Assembly: GCA_951799425.1 (NCBI GenBank)
Contig: OX637392.1
Coordinates: forward strand, 55,132,093 to 55,196,092
Origin: Ilex aquifolium
Lineage: Eukaryota > Streptophyta > Magnoliopsida > Aquifoliales > Aquifoliaceae
DNA: 64,000 bases
Direction of reading: 5' to 3'
Shown here: positions 41,429-52,679 of the stretch, piece by piece
Position numbering within the stretch: position 1 is the first letter of the stretch
How the letters are laid out: every line of letters begins with the position of its first letter
The notes under the pieces: model-generated
Seen by the model: the letters and a program-made list of their open reading frames with translations, nothing else
What the model was told of the DNA's origin: nothing
Database searches by the model: none
Made by a program: the position numbers and the translations under genes

Positions 41429-43015
41429 TCCATAGCAATTACTACGAGGTCAAGGTCTCAACAACCAGGAGACAATAACCCAGCCCACAGAGAGGAGGCT
41501 CCGCTTCCCCTCGCACCTTCGAAACCGTCTGCCATGGCAACTCCAGCTATTGGACAACAGCAACAGCTCTTATAGACTATGCAGCTGCTGGTAAAACAGA
41601 ACCAGCAGATCATCCAGTTAATGCTCACCCAAGGGGGCGTCGCCCCTCACCCTGTAGGAGGAACATCAATCCCTCCAACAGTAGAGGAGCAGCAACCCCT
41701 TCCTTCTGAGCATCAGGCAGCCCCTCACCATAAGGGTCCTCGTCAGAATGCCCCAAGGCCATACCAGGGCGTACCTCTCCCAACAGTCCCTCCTCAGCGC
41801 GCAGGGAGCTCACGTGTACCCCCTCCACACGTACCTGCGCAGGAGCATGAAGATGGAGAAAACCAATATGGAGACCATGATAGCCAGTACCACCATCCGG
41901 CTGAGGAGGTCCCCAATCATTGGGACGAAAAGATTAAGAAGGTGCAAAACCAACTTGGTGATGCCCTCAACGCCATCAAGGCACAGGCACCTGAAACCGT
42001 GGACTACCTGGTAAGACGTACTGATACACCTTTTGTTTCTGATATTGTCAACTACCCTCTGTCCTCGAAGTTCAAGATGCCTAACATTGAGACCTTCGAT
42101 GGCACCAAAGACCCCCTCGACCACCTCAACACATACAAGTCCCTCATGCAACTCCACAACGTGCCTGAGGAGATTATGTGTAGAGCCTTCCCTACCACTT
42201 TGAAAGGGTCTGCTCGCTAGTGGTTCTCTAAGCTCAGGCCATCCTCCATTCGCTCTTTCACAGAGTTGAGTAGGTCCTTCGTTTCCCACTTCATTGGGGG
42301 ACACCGACATCAGAAACCAGTGACCCACCTGCTCACCATCAAGCAGGACAGGGATGAAAGCTTTAGAGACTACCTCGCTCGTTTCAACGAGGAGGTCCTC
42401 CAGATTAAGGAGCCAGATTACAAGGTAGCCCTGGCCGCCTTCATCGCCGGCCTTCGCACCTCCAGTTTCATGTTTTCTGTCCTCAAGAAGCCGCCCTCCA
42501 ACATGCCCGAGTTGCTGTCAAGGGCCCAGAAGTATGTGAATGTCGAGTACGTCACCAAGGCCCGTCGAGGTGAGTCCTCCGGAGGAGGGGAGAAAAGAAA
42601 AGACACCCGCGAAGACAAGTGGGAGGTAGAGAACAAAAGAAATAGGACAGAAAGAATTTCTGTCCAGGACCGTCTTGGTCCCCCACCTCTGAGAGAGCGG
42701 CAAGCTCTCACACCACTCAATGCCTCGGTGAAGCACATCTTATTCCAGATACAGGATGACCTCACACTCCATTGGCCCGAAAAAATGAAGTCCGCCCCAA
42801 ACCGCAGAAATCCCAGCAGGTACTGTCGCTTTCACCGCGACCATGACCACGACACTGACGACTGCTTTGATCTAAAAATGCAGATTGATGAGTTCATACA
42901 ACGTGGCCACTTGAGGTAGTACGTTGCTGGCAGAGGACAAGTCCCCCCACCTGGTCGGGACCAGGATGACAGAGAACGTCAGCATCCCCTCGGAGAAATC
43001 CAGACGATCGCCTAA
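41429..43015 (+). pseudogene. Gag of the gag-only element, several stops
   Basis: One frame runs through three TAG codons (41573, 42218, 42917) to a TAA at about 43013. No ATG is found where such gags begin; the segment reads IAITTRSRSQQ, so the start codon may have been lost (ATA instead of ATG) or lie at 41534. A Gln/Pro-rich N-terminus is followed by the Retrotrans_gag domain (MPNIETFDGTKDPLDHLNTY, AFPTTLKGSA, ESFRDYLARFNEE, VALAAFIAGL) and a zinc-knuckle-like CRFHRDHDHDTDDC. The stops fit CAG-to-TAG or TGG-to-TAG transitions. Confidence 0.82.
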
Positions 43016-43374
43016 GGGCTAAGAGGACGTGACTCCAACTTCACCAGGAAAGTCTTGGCCCACCTTCGGGACACCGAGCACCTGAAGATTTTATCTATCC
43101 TTTATTAGTTGATTTATCTTGTTATTTGTTATTTTATGAAATAAAATTCTGCGGAGATTATTGTGTCCAGAATTGTTTTGCCTTCCTAAAATTTACAAAC
43201 AGCTTACAAAAGTCAAAACATGACACAACAAGGTAGACAAAAAGACAAAGGGTGCCCATCACCAGGCACTCAGACGAGGGGTCTCGTCCCATCTCACCAG
43301 GCGCACCTCAGCCGCCTAGCACCTCAGCTGCCTAGCTCCTCAGCGCCCTCCTCATCTCCATCTCAATGGAATGA

Positions 43375-43830
43375 GCCTCTGCTATGGCAGCCATCTCCCG
43401 AGACTATACGTAGCTTGGCCTCTATGACTCTGCTCTCGCACAAGTAGTCACCTAGTAAATCTCTGCTACGGCAGCCATCTCCCGAGACTATACGTAGCTC
43501 GGTCTCTACGACTCTGCTCTCGCGCAAGCAGTCACCTTGTAAGCCTCTGCTACGGCAGCCATCTCCCGAGACTATACGTAGCTCGGCCTCTATGACTCTG
43601 CTCTCGCGCAAGTAGTCACCTTACAAGCCTCTGCTACGACAGCCATCTCCCGAGACTATACGTAGCTCGGCCTATGACTCTGTTCTCGCGCAAGTAGTCA
43701 CCTAGTAAGCCTCTACTATGGCAGCCATATCCCGAGGCTATACGTAGCTCGGCCTCTATGACTCTGCTCTCGCGCAAGTAGTCACCTCTGCTACGACAGC
43801 CATCTACCGACACTATACGTAACTCGGCCT
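43375..43830. repeat. 84-bp tandem repeat, about 5.5 copies
   Basis: GCAGCCATCTCCCGAGACTA starts at 43387, 43471, 43555 and 43639 (period 84), then with shorter spacing at 43721 and 43796. Units contain TACGTAGCTCGG and CTCTGCTCTCGCGCAAG. The array lies in the 3' internal region, the same place as the 82-bp array of the Tat element, but the unit sequences are unrelated. Confidence 0.92.
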
Positions 43831-44369
43831 CAGCTCATGCAGCCCTCTCTCGAGACACTCTGACTTTGCTCTCATGCAAACAACCTGCCTCTCTCTCCAG
43901 GTAATCATGTTAGATATTTTAATGTTGAGATAACATTATTTTTGTCAGGTACACTTTTGAAACTCAAGACATCTGTACTGGAGTCCCAACTCCTACAACA
44001 GTACAACAACTAGCTCTGGTACACACATGAGTCACAGTCAGAGAATGAGTGGGGGCACCACGGGGTCCTATCTCATAGGAAGCAATCTAGTCATCGTACC
44101 CAGATCAAGAAGCACTAGGGGTATCAAACCTCGCCCTCTTGGGAAGAGGAGAAGACACCACCCTAAATCGCCCTATCAACAGGACGCCTGTAATCAGAGA
44201 CAAGGCCATTTAATGACTAAGCACCAGAGAGGTGCCGCCCATAGCAAGACTCAAGGCTTTGCCCAAACATAGAAGTGTTGAAGGCCTCTGGCGTCTCCCT
44301 GCCAACCTCTTGGCATCACTCAAAGCATCCTACTAGTCTCCAGGTGGCGCCCACAACAGCTCTGCCTCT

Positions 44370-45005
44370 CGCCCAAAGGAGGCGCCCAAGTCTCCTCGCC
44401 CAGGGAGTCCAAAAAAAAAAAAAGTGAGAAGGGATGCGGCCAAGCCAAGAGAAAAAAAAAAAAAAAAAAGGGAGGTCCAAGAGGCGGCGCCCAAGCCAAG
44501 AGAGAAAAAAGCAAAAAAAAAAAGAGAAGGGCCAGCGCCCAAGAGGCGGCGCCCAAGCCAAGAGAGAAAAAAGAAAAAAAAAAAAAGAGAAGGGTCAGCG
44601 CCCAAGCAAGAAAGCCAAGAAAAGAAAAAAAAAAAAAGACGAGGAGGCCAGCGCCCAAGCAGGCCAAGAAAAAAAAAAAAAAAAAAAGGGAAAAGGAAAA
44701 GGCAGCGCCCAGGAGGCGGCGCCCAAAGGAAGCAAAGGAAAGAAGAAAAAAAAAAAAACAAGAAAGAGGGAGGGCCAGCGCCCAAGAAAAAAAAAATAAG
44801 GAATCAAGAAAACGGCGCCCAAGCCAAGAGAAAAAGAAGAAAAAAAAAAAAAGGGGGAAAGGGAGAAGTCAGCGCTCAGGGAAGCCAAGAAAGAAAGAAA
44901 AAAAAAAGGACAATGAGGCCAGCGCCCAAGCAGGCCAAGAAAGGAAAAAAAAAAAAGACAAAAAGACAAAGGAGGGCCCGCGCCCAAGACAAAAAAAAGA
45001 AATTT
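44370..45005. repeat. Low-complexity tract: A homopolymers alternating with GGCGCCCAAG
   Basis: About fourteen (G/A)GCGCCCAAG words are separated by runs of 9-19 A and AAGAGAAG-type spacers. Open frames here encode only Lys/Arg-rich low-complexity peptides and are not credible genes. The word is the reverse complement of the CTTGGGCGCC array in the LTRs of the same element. Confidence 0.85.
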
Positions 45006-45162
45006 TTTTTTATCTGATACCAATAAATTCAGCAGGTCTCCGAAGATGAAAAAACACCGTGGAAAACAAAAAAAAATTCTGCTCACTCAAGCGAAGACGA
45101 AACACATGCCCTCAATCCCTTCTTCTCGCAAAAAATCAGAGGCTTGGGGCATGGAGGGCAAA

Positions 45163-46069
45163 TGATGAGCCCGAATTTAACTGGGTCAAACCCAATTTAA
45201 ATAAATCGAAAAAGCCCAATCGAAGCCGGATCGACCCATCAAGAGAAAGTCCAAAGCACGGAAGGCATCAAGAGGTCAACACCAAAGCACCAAGGTCAAC
45301 GCCCAAAGCAGGAAGGCATGACAACCCTTGGGCGCCACCTAGGCAGGCCCCTTGGGCACCGCCCATGGCAGCCCTTGGGCGCCATGCATGGCTGCACTTG
45401 GGCGCCGCTGGGCAGGCCCCTTGGGCGCAGGTCCGCCTGGGCAGGTCCCTTGGGCGCCTCCTCCTCTCCACTCCTCTTGACTCCGTCACTCCAACTCAAG
45501 TTCAACCCAGCTCAAGAAAACAACTCAAGTGCAACCCAGCTCAGGATCCTCCTCCAAAGGAATAGGAACACGAGGGAGAAAATATCGGGATACGGACGGA
45601 GATCTATTCCTATCTTAACTGTGCTTACCAAAGAGATCTATTCCTACCATGATTGTACTTACCAAAATAGTGGAAGACCTCTCACTCATGTCACCGCCTT
45701 ACTAAGCATATATAATGTAAGCTCTCTCCACAAGGAGAGGGATCTGGACAACACCCTTGACACCTCTACAATACATTCTCCTACACACACTACACCTCTC
45801 TATACACATTGCTTCTCTCTTCTAAAGCATTGTAAAACTCCGGTGTATATTCTCCTGGTAACTCATCAATAAAGATCTCCGGCCACTGCAGCCGTTCCCG
45901 AGAGTGAAGTAGGTCACCCGGATCGATCCACTATAAATCTTTGTGTTTACTTTATATTTACTGTTTTGCCTTTGATCTGTCATTGATTGCCTATTTACTG
46001 TTTATTGATTACACATGTTCATATTCTTGACTGCTGATCTTGCACGAAGATCAATTTTGTGCATCATCA
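45163..46069 (+). repeat. 3' LTR of the gag-only element
   Basis: 907 bp, TGATGAG to CATCATCA, uninterrupted. CTTGGGCGCC-type array at about 45327-45455 and TATATAAT at about 45708-45715. Preceded by a G-rich tract (GGCTTGGGGCATGGAGGG) that may be the polypurine tract. Confidence 0.92.
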
Positions 46070-46093
46070 AATTTGAACACCCCTAGAAAGAAG

Positions 46094-49030
46094 TACCAAT
46101 GCTTGAACCCTCAATGTTGGGTCGGTCCATTTAGGACTCACCACTAAGGTACCCAAAGCTTGGTATCAAAATGATCCAAATCATATGTTATATTGAATCT
46201 TCTAAAAAGGACAAAGACCAATGAAATAAAACTAAGGATAGAAACCACATTAGTTAGAGTGGATCTTACACCAGGGAATCCTTGCCATCTTTTAATATAT
46301 GTTAGGTGGAAAAAGTACCATAGCGATTGGGATTTGGGAGGTTGGAGTTAGGAAAATGGTGTCGGTGGACACTAAGCTACCCACCAAACATGACTTTTAT
46401 CCAAGTTTGCACCAAATGAAATAAATGAGAACTCGGGATGAGTGGTTGGTTTAATGATCATAGTAATTTGTTATTTGATTGTTTAGTTGTGGGTTCGAAT
46501 TTTACCGTCATTTTTTTTAATAAAAATTCAAAATAGTGACCAAAAAACGAATATAATGTGAACTTATCATTGTAACTTATATGGTAAGACACGACACGAC
46601 AATATTTCGAGGGTTAATATTTTTAAAATTTTAATTTTGACTCTTGCAATGGACATTTTGATTGATCTAATACGTATCGTTTATTGGTAATTATGTGTAT
46701 TATGAACTTACGTAGTAATCACGAGTCTTTTAAAAAATATTGTTGGAACAATTTTTTGTGTATTGAGAAAAGAATAGTGACCTTTGAATGTGTCAGACTT
46801 TAAAGGTAACATACTCATTATAGTGGATGACCCATAAATGTGTCAAATTCAAGGTCTAACAGCAATGATTGATGAGTTTAAACTTTCTCCATTTGGTCTT
46901 AGAAAAAATGTTGCCTTTGGAGAGGTAAAATCAAATGACAGAGAGTAAAAACTTGCTGGATTGGTGCTTGTCTATTTTTTTTTTTTTATTCTATAGAGTT
47001 TGTAAGTTTGCATCGATTATTCTCTCGATCTCAACGATTAGTCACCGTGACATGAGTTGTGTTAGAGCATGTCCCTAAAGGACTTGTTTGGATGAATTTT
47101 TTGGGAGGGTTTAAATTGATTTTCTCAAATCCTTCCAATCTCAAGCCTCTCTTTATAAAAATGAGATTCAACATTGAATTTGATCCATACCTATGTTTGG
47201 TATGCAACATATACACATGTAGGACCCATGAATATATCATAATTATTAACAACTATTTATCTTATAAATGACTATTTTACCCTTGATCAATTTAATTCAT
47301 ACTCATGTTATGAGATACAATTGTCTTTTACATTCTTAACCCCTTAACCCATCTTTCCAAACCCACACCCTCCCTAGATTTGACGAAACCTATGATTATG
47401 AGTTTAATATTCGGACCAACTGCAGGCCAGGTTTAGGAAAGCAGGATTAAATTTTCAATCAAAACTTGGAGTTTGGGGGTCTTTTAGACTATTTTTCCTA
47501 AACCCATCTTGTCAAGTTCGTCCATACCTCCTTACCAAATAGCCTCAAAGAGATAAGGGCTAACTCTTAGGAAGTGTAACAAGAAATTAAACTTGAGATA
47601 TCTGAATTATCAAAATGACAGATTTAATCACTAGACCACCTCTAAAAAAATTGAATTTTGAGACCTCTAGTGCTTGTCACCCAACTCAACTAGAAGAGGA
47701 AAAATAGACGTATAGACACACATTTCAAAGCATAACAAAGAACCGGCAATACCCTCTTAAGTTAAATAACTTAAATCCAACATTGACGCTTATCCTATTA
47801 CTTGAAATGAATGGTAGTTGGGTGGATGATAAATGGATGAACTCATCGCTAGCAATCAACAATAATTCTAACCGAGCACGACCTTTGAATATTCGAAACT
47901 CGATTGTCTATGACCCATCTAAGGACTCTAATTTTGAAGTTTGCTTTGATTTTTGGGTTAAAATATAAGCATCCTCTTGTTATTTTCCTTAAATAAGTTG
48001 AGAAATATTGTATTGGTTTAATGATGTATTGATTGTTAGACAATATGTACACCCATATTTCTTTAATGCCGACTACCATGTTACCTTCAATGCACGGTGA
48101 TAATGAGCTACCATTAAATATTACCTTTAACATTCAACCACCGGAGTTTTTATCATACAATATTTCTTGGATTGTTCAACAATCAATTCTCAACCGTCAA
48201 TTAGATCTCTTGAGGGGACCATTCTTCATGTCTGGGGGACTAATCAACCTTCATCCATACAAGGAATATGTTGCGGGTTTGAATCTAGAAATTAGTCGGC
48301 AAAAAGAGAGATTTTCATACACACTTATAATTTGAACACGCAAGCGCACTATGTGTTTGATTAAATGTTTGATTGAAAATATTTATCATCTATAATTGTA
48401 CATTTAGGTTATTGAGTTGGGATTCCGGTGAAAGATTGAGTATTGAGTGATTAATTGATATAGTTTATTACTCACCACTTTCGGACTTTAAGGTACCGTT
48501 ATAAACTATGTGGGATCTCTTTAGAATATCTTGATAGACTTACCATTTAACTACTCATCACCCAATAAAATTCTACCACTTACCCCTCTTAGACTCTGAT
48601 ATAGACGGATACATTATGTACTTAGCTAAATCCTTTAACATTTTGCAATAGAGTTATCATCTAACTACTCAATTTAGACTTTGAATTTGAAAGAAAGTAA
48701 GCACATCCGACGGTCTAGATCACACCGTGCCATAGAGGAGCTTCCTGGGTGCACAACATTAATGTTATAGGAATCTAATTCAATTCTACTATTAGATTAG
48801 TTTTAAGTTTTAACCTTAAATAGAGTCCACTTTCAATCTAACAACTAGCTATAGTTGATTTGATCTCAAATTAAGTACAAATAGTATTTTCCTTCGAACT
48901 ATGGCGGTGGATCAACCTCAAAACTGTTTTGATATTTTGGAGCTTTCAGGTGAGAAAAATAAAGATTGGGAAGAAAGAGGAGGAAAGTACAATGAACACA
49001 TGATGTCAGTAGGGTGGTTTAAATGATGAA
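46094..49030. other. Gene-poor host DNA
   Basis: No supportable gene. A box B-like GGGTTCGAATTTTACC near 46492, followed by a T-rich run, may be a decayed SINE. Open frames at 47783 and 48033 match nothing recognised. Confidence 0.45.
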
Positions 49031-49200
49031 CTCCTGAGTGGGCCCCGAAGACTATTTTGGAGTTTCATTGTTTTGAGGTAGAATTTGGAGCCTCTTCACT
49101 AGTCTTTCCACCTCCTCTTTGTGTCCTTTTGGATGATTCCATTATTTATTCATCATCATCATCAGCCATTTCTTTCTTGAGGAGGACCCTTTGGGACACC

Positions 49201-50969
49201 ATGGTTATGGAGGTACATGTCATACTTGTTTATGGTTTGGTTTTTCTGAATAAACTGTAATGTTCTTGGTGTTGTTTCACTGTAATTGGGATGTGTTTCA
49301 TGGTAACTGCTAGGACAATTTTATCATTCTTGATGAAAAGTTTGTTTGATTATTAGTTTTCTGATATGAGATTGGTTCTTATTACTCTTTGATGGCTTAT
49401 GGTTCACTTGTCATTCATATTTCTGGAAAGCATAGTGCAGAAAGTTGCCTTAGTTTCAGGTTCTTGTGCTGCTTTCAGAAATTCAGTTAGAAATTGTTTG
49501 GTGGTGAGAGAGGAGAGATCTTAGCCGACCTTTAAAAGTTGGGATTACGGCTTTATTGAGTTTAGTTGAGAGATAGAACAGATCTTTCGATGTTTACTAG
49601 TTTCTGGAATATCTGTTATTTGATGTCTCATACATAGATTTTGTTCATTTCTAACTTCTCTGCTTACAAGTTTGATTTCCTTACCAAAAAATTAAGAAAA
49701 AAAAACTTCTCAAAGAGAGCGGTTTTGATATTAAGCTTTCAATGTGATTAAGAGAGAGCCTTGAAGAACTCGAAATCAGACCACTAGTATAAATGGAATA
49801 CCAACATTTGTGCTCTAGCAGATAGACTGTATGTGAATGACCTTGAAAATTCATGGAGCTATGCATTAATTTATAGATCTTTACAGAACAATTTGATACC
49901 CAACGGATGGCCACTTGGACTCGAGAGCATGAACTTGAGACTTAGAGCAGGGGAGAGCTCACAGGCGGCGGCTGTTGCTGCTGCAGAACCACCACCACAA
50001 TCTTTACACAGGCATTCATTCAGTTTCTCTTCATTCACATCCTCCAATCTAGACACTGAGGTAATCCCTCCTCACCCAATCGATTTCTTTGTTTAGCCTC
50101 TCATATGTGTGTGTGCGTGATGTATATTTTTTCTGTTCACTCATCTACAAGCACATGAGTAACATGGCAACTTCAAGAAATAATTGAACTTATCATTTAA
50201 CTGTCATGTAATGGTGGGAGATAAGACTGCGTACATTTAATCCTCTCCAAATCTCGCAACAGTGGGACTGGGAACCTTATCCACGGGCTGCCCATACTGT
50301 TGTGTAATTTCTCATATCATGCTTCACACCCTCCTTTTTTTTTTCTGATCTGATCATGCTCATACCTAAAGCAGTCCTCTTACTGTGATGGTTCTTAAAG
50401 AAACAATTGCCACCTGATCTAATACAGAAAGGGTATCTTTAGAATGTGACCTACATAGAAACTAAAGAAACATGTTACATTAGCTCCTTTCATGTTACTA
50501 TAGAACAGCGATAAGCCATTATGAGTCATCGGTGACCTTAAATATGCCCATTCATTGTTGAAGTTGCTTGCAAACTCATCCCCAAACACAGCCTTCGCCC
50601 CCTTCTCACTCATCTGTTATATGTTGATGTTGCTTCTATGTGTGATCAAACCAGTCCACAGCATCTTTCTTCCAAGATCAGAGTGTACCATTAGGCCGGC
50701 TGATTGGAATTAGACCAAGAAACAGAGGAAGCTTATACTTCCCAAACACTGTCTGCTTTGATCAACATCAGATTGTATCTAATAGAAGATCAGGCTCATC
50801 TGTGTTCCCAAACACAATCGGTTTCAACCAACAACAGATTGTAAAAACTCATAGCAGATCAGGTTCAGATGAAATGTCTCGAGGGCTCTGCGTTCCACGA
50901 TTACTCGACGTTATAGAGAAGATGAGCAGGAGTAAAAGCAATTCAAAGACAGTGAAGGTTTTTCAGTAA
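49201..50969 (+). CDS. Uncharacterised small plant protein with NGWPLGL and LGRLIGIRP motifs, three exons
   Basis: Exons 49201-49212, 49887-50060 and 50655-50969; all introns GT-AG, phase 0, giving 166 residues. The first exon encodes only MVME; the start is chosen because of the context CACCATGG and because it joins in frame. Exon 2 reads NNLIPNGWPLGLESMN, then an Ala/Pro/Ser segment ending SSNLDTE; exon 3 continues STASFFQD, LGRLIGIRPRNRG and a basic Ser-rich tail. The junction DTE/STASFFQD agrees with a small family of unknown function that I recall from eudicots. No signal peptide or membrane segment is visible. Exon 1 is the weakest part of the model. Confidence 0.68.
50218..50296 (+). 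mobile_element. SINE fragment in intron 2
   Basis: AGACTGCGTACATTTAATCC ... GTGGGACTGGGAACCTTATC ... GGGCTGCCCATAC has the layout of the 3' half of a widespread tRNA-derived plant SINE family (AAGGCTGCGTAC ... GGGCTGCCCTTT). The 5' half with boxes A and B is missing. Confidence 0.55.
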
Positions 50970-51569
50970 AAAGCCAATACAAACTTTGTTTGTGGGCATG
51001 AAGGGGACTAGAAAAGTCTAGACCATTCTTCACATGTACTGATACTGTCATTTGATGTATCATTGATGAACAATGATACATTATTGTTTCAATTTGTCTT
51101 CATTTTCAATGGCTATGGAGTAAACTGCATTGTTTAAAATTAAAGGGGAAAGATGTTTGATCAAGAACTGCTTGCATTGGGTCATGGCTGGTGCTTCTAC
51201 TTGTTACTTCAAAATTTGCAAGTTTTAGACCCACTCGAAAACGAAAACTTTTTGGAAATTTTTTGTAAATAAGATTGTCACTGAAAAAAAAAATTTAAAA
51301 ATTTGTTTCCGAGTCACTTGGAATCATTATCCGATACAGATCGAAACATCCTAGAACACCTCGGAGTACAAAAACTTTGCAATTCAATTATTGATTAGCT
51401 AAAACTAAAATGTTTCGGTCATTTTAATGGAATTAAATATTTGATCATTTGGTTAAAGTTCCAAAATGTTTGACGGTCGGGATTGAAAATATATGTACTT
51501 AAGATTTGGTCAAATCAATATTGCGTTAGCAGTTGGCCTAACGCCCATCGCCCCCGCGGTTGGACCTTA
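50970..51569. other. 3' UTR and intergenic DNA
   Basis: Follows the stop codon at 50967-50969. No further gene is seen before the MITE at 51573. Confidence 0.5.
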
Positions 51570-51572
51570 TAA

Positions 51573-52008
51573 GGGGTTGTTTGGTATGGGGGTTTGGGGG
51601 TGTTTTGGAACATGGGTTGGGGTATAAACCCCCTTAAACCCATGTTTGGCAACTATGAAGTATGAACAGGATTTGAAACCCGGCCTGGTCATGGCCCGGT
51701 CATGAAACCCACATACTTGGGTTTCATGAAACCCAAGGGGGGTGGGTTTTATATGTGGGTTAATGGGTTTAAGATGCAAATAACATTTATACCCCTATAT
51801 ATCCTATATACCCAATATATACAAATTGGTTAAAGGGCAAAATAGTCATTTATATACAAATATATTATCATAATATACATATATCCCTGCGCATACCAAA
51901 AATGGGTATGGACAATATTGAGTGTTGAATCCCATCTTTGGGTCAAACTCGGATTTGGACAATCCAATTCAAACCCCCCCCCCCAAAAAAAACATACCAA
52001 ACAGGCCC
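51573..52008. mobile_element. PIF/Harbinger-type (Tourist-like) MITE
   Basis: Ends GGGGTTGTTTGGTATG and, complemented, GGGCCTGTTTGGTATG, flanked by TAA at 51570-51572 and 52009-52011. The start GGG(C)CTGTTTGG and the three-base TAA duplication are standard for this group. 436 bp, non-coding, with a run of 11 C at 51974-51984. Confidence 0.85.
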
Positions 52009-52086
52009 TAAGGGTTCAAATTTTGTCATCCTCCTCTTTGTAATTGTACCTTACCAAAACATAAAATTGCTCTGTTATTTTGGCAC

Positions 52087-52092
52087 AAAAAA
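52087..52092 (-). terminator. RNA polymerase III terminator of tRNA-Arg
   Basis: A run of six or more T on the minus strand, 13 bases after the tRNA 3' end. Confidence 0.7.
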
Positions 52093-52105
52093 CAGTTTAA
52101 TTGAG

Positions 52106-52178
52106 CGCGCCAGGTAGGGATCGAACCTACGACTTTCTGCTTAGGAAACAGACGCTCTATCCACTGAGCTACAGGCGC
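52106..52178 (-). tRNA. tRNA-Arg (anticodon CCU)
   Basis: A 73-nt cloverleaf on the minus strand: acceptor arm GCGCCTG with CTGGCGC (one T-T mismatch), D arm TAGCTCAGTGGATAGAGC (box A), anticodon loop TTCCTAA with CCT, T arm GTAGG-TTCGATC-CCTAC (box B), discriminator G. No intron and no encoded CCA. Reads AGG codons. A T run follows at 52087-52092. Confidence 0.95.
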
Positions 52179-52590
52179 TGTTACTTTAGATTGCCATCAG
52201 CAATCATCTTATTGTCAAGACACCAAGTATACCAACACTGACTATAACTAGATTTTAATTTGAGAACATTTTAACCGTTACATCCAACCACAAACCCTAT
52301 GAAATTGACCATTTTTTTTTTATAGAGAAAATATTTACCCATCAGATATAGTTGCCATAAATTATAAATATAGTAAAATAAAACAAAATATTACAAGAAA
52401 GGAATTTTACAAGCATAATTTTTTTTATTGAACAAAAAATAAAAATATAATATTAAAAATTTATTTTTCGATATAAAATTCAACACCTATATGGACCTTT
52501 TCTAATATTCCATACAAAGAAAACAAAAAAAAAAAATTGGAAAAAGAATTTTATTTATTTATTGGCCAAAACCTCAAGAAAGTCCTTTCT
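52179..52590. other. AT-rich intergenic DNA
   Basis: Nothing recognised between the tRNA gene and the Pack-type element. Confidence 0.6.
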
Positions 52591-52679
52591 TAGAGCATCT
52601 CCAATGGGCTCAGCAAATAGCATTTTTTAGCTATTTTGCTGAGCCAATCCAAAAAAATTGGCTCCAACCGACTAGCCAC

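Larger units (their letters stand above)
39001..46069 (+). mobile_element. Gag-only LTR retrotransposon
   Basis: LTRs at 39001-41378 (enlarged by a nested solo LTR) and 45163-46069 start TGATGAG and end CATCATCA. The target duplication AATTT is perfect (38996-39000 and 46070-46074). The internal region has a primer site, a gag frame with three stops, an 84-bp tandem repeat and a purine-rich tract, but no protease, RT, RNase H or integrase motif. It is therefore non-autonomous and would depend on a related Ty3 element; the gag type is that of the Tat group. Confidence 0.88.
22581..46085. mobile_element. Non-autonomous hAT element split by nested insertions
   Basis: The left terminus TAGGGTGTTCA at 22581 and the complement of the right terminus TAGGGGTGTTCA (GAACACCCCTA ending at 46085) are hAT-like inverted ends. 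The flanks GAAGGAAG (22573-22580) and GAAAGAAG (46086-46093) agree at 7 of 8 positions, the hAT duplication length. Its own sequence is 22581-23084, 37953-39000 and 46075-46085, about 1.56 kb, with CGGGTAGGG-type subterminal repeats near both ends (22590-22730 and 38876-38972). No transposase remnant is seen. It was inserted first; the two LTR elements landed in it later. Confidence 0.8.

Noticed and set aside
44316-45086. Several long open frames on both strands (Lys/Arg-rich or Phe-rich)
   Set aside because: They arise from A runs and repeated GGCGCCCAAG words in low-complexity retroelement DNA; overlapping frames in all phases show absence of coding constraint.
39001-46069. Search for RT or integrase in the gag-only element
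   Set aside because: All frames between 43016 and 45162 were read; no YxDD, DDE, zinc-finger or protease motif is present.
47783-48335. Short open frames in the gene-poor region
   Set aside because: Lengths are expected by chance, and the frames lack recognisable domains.
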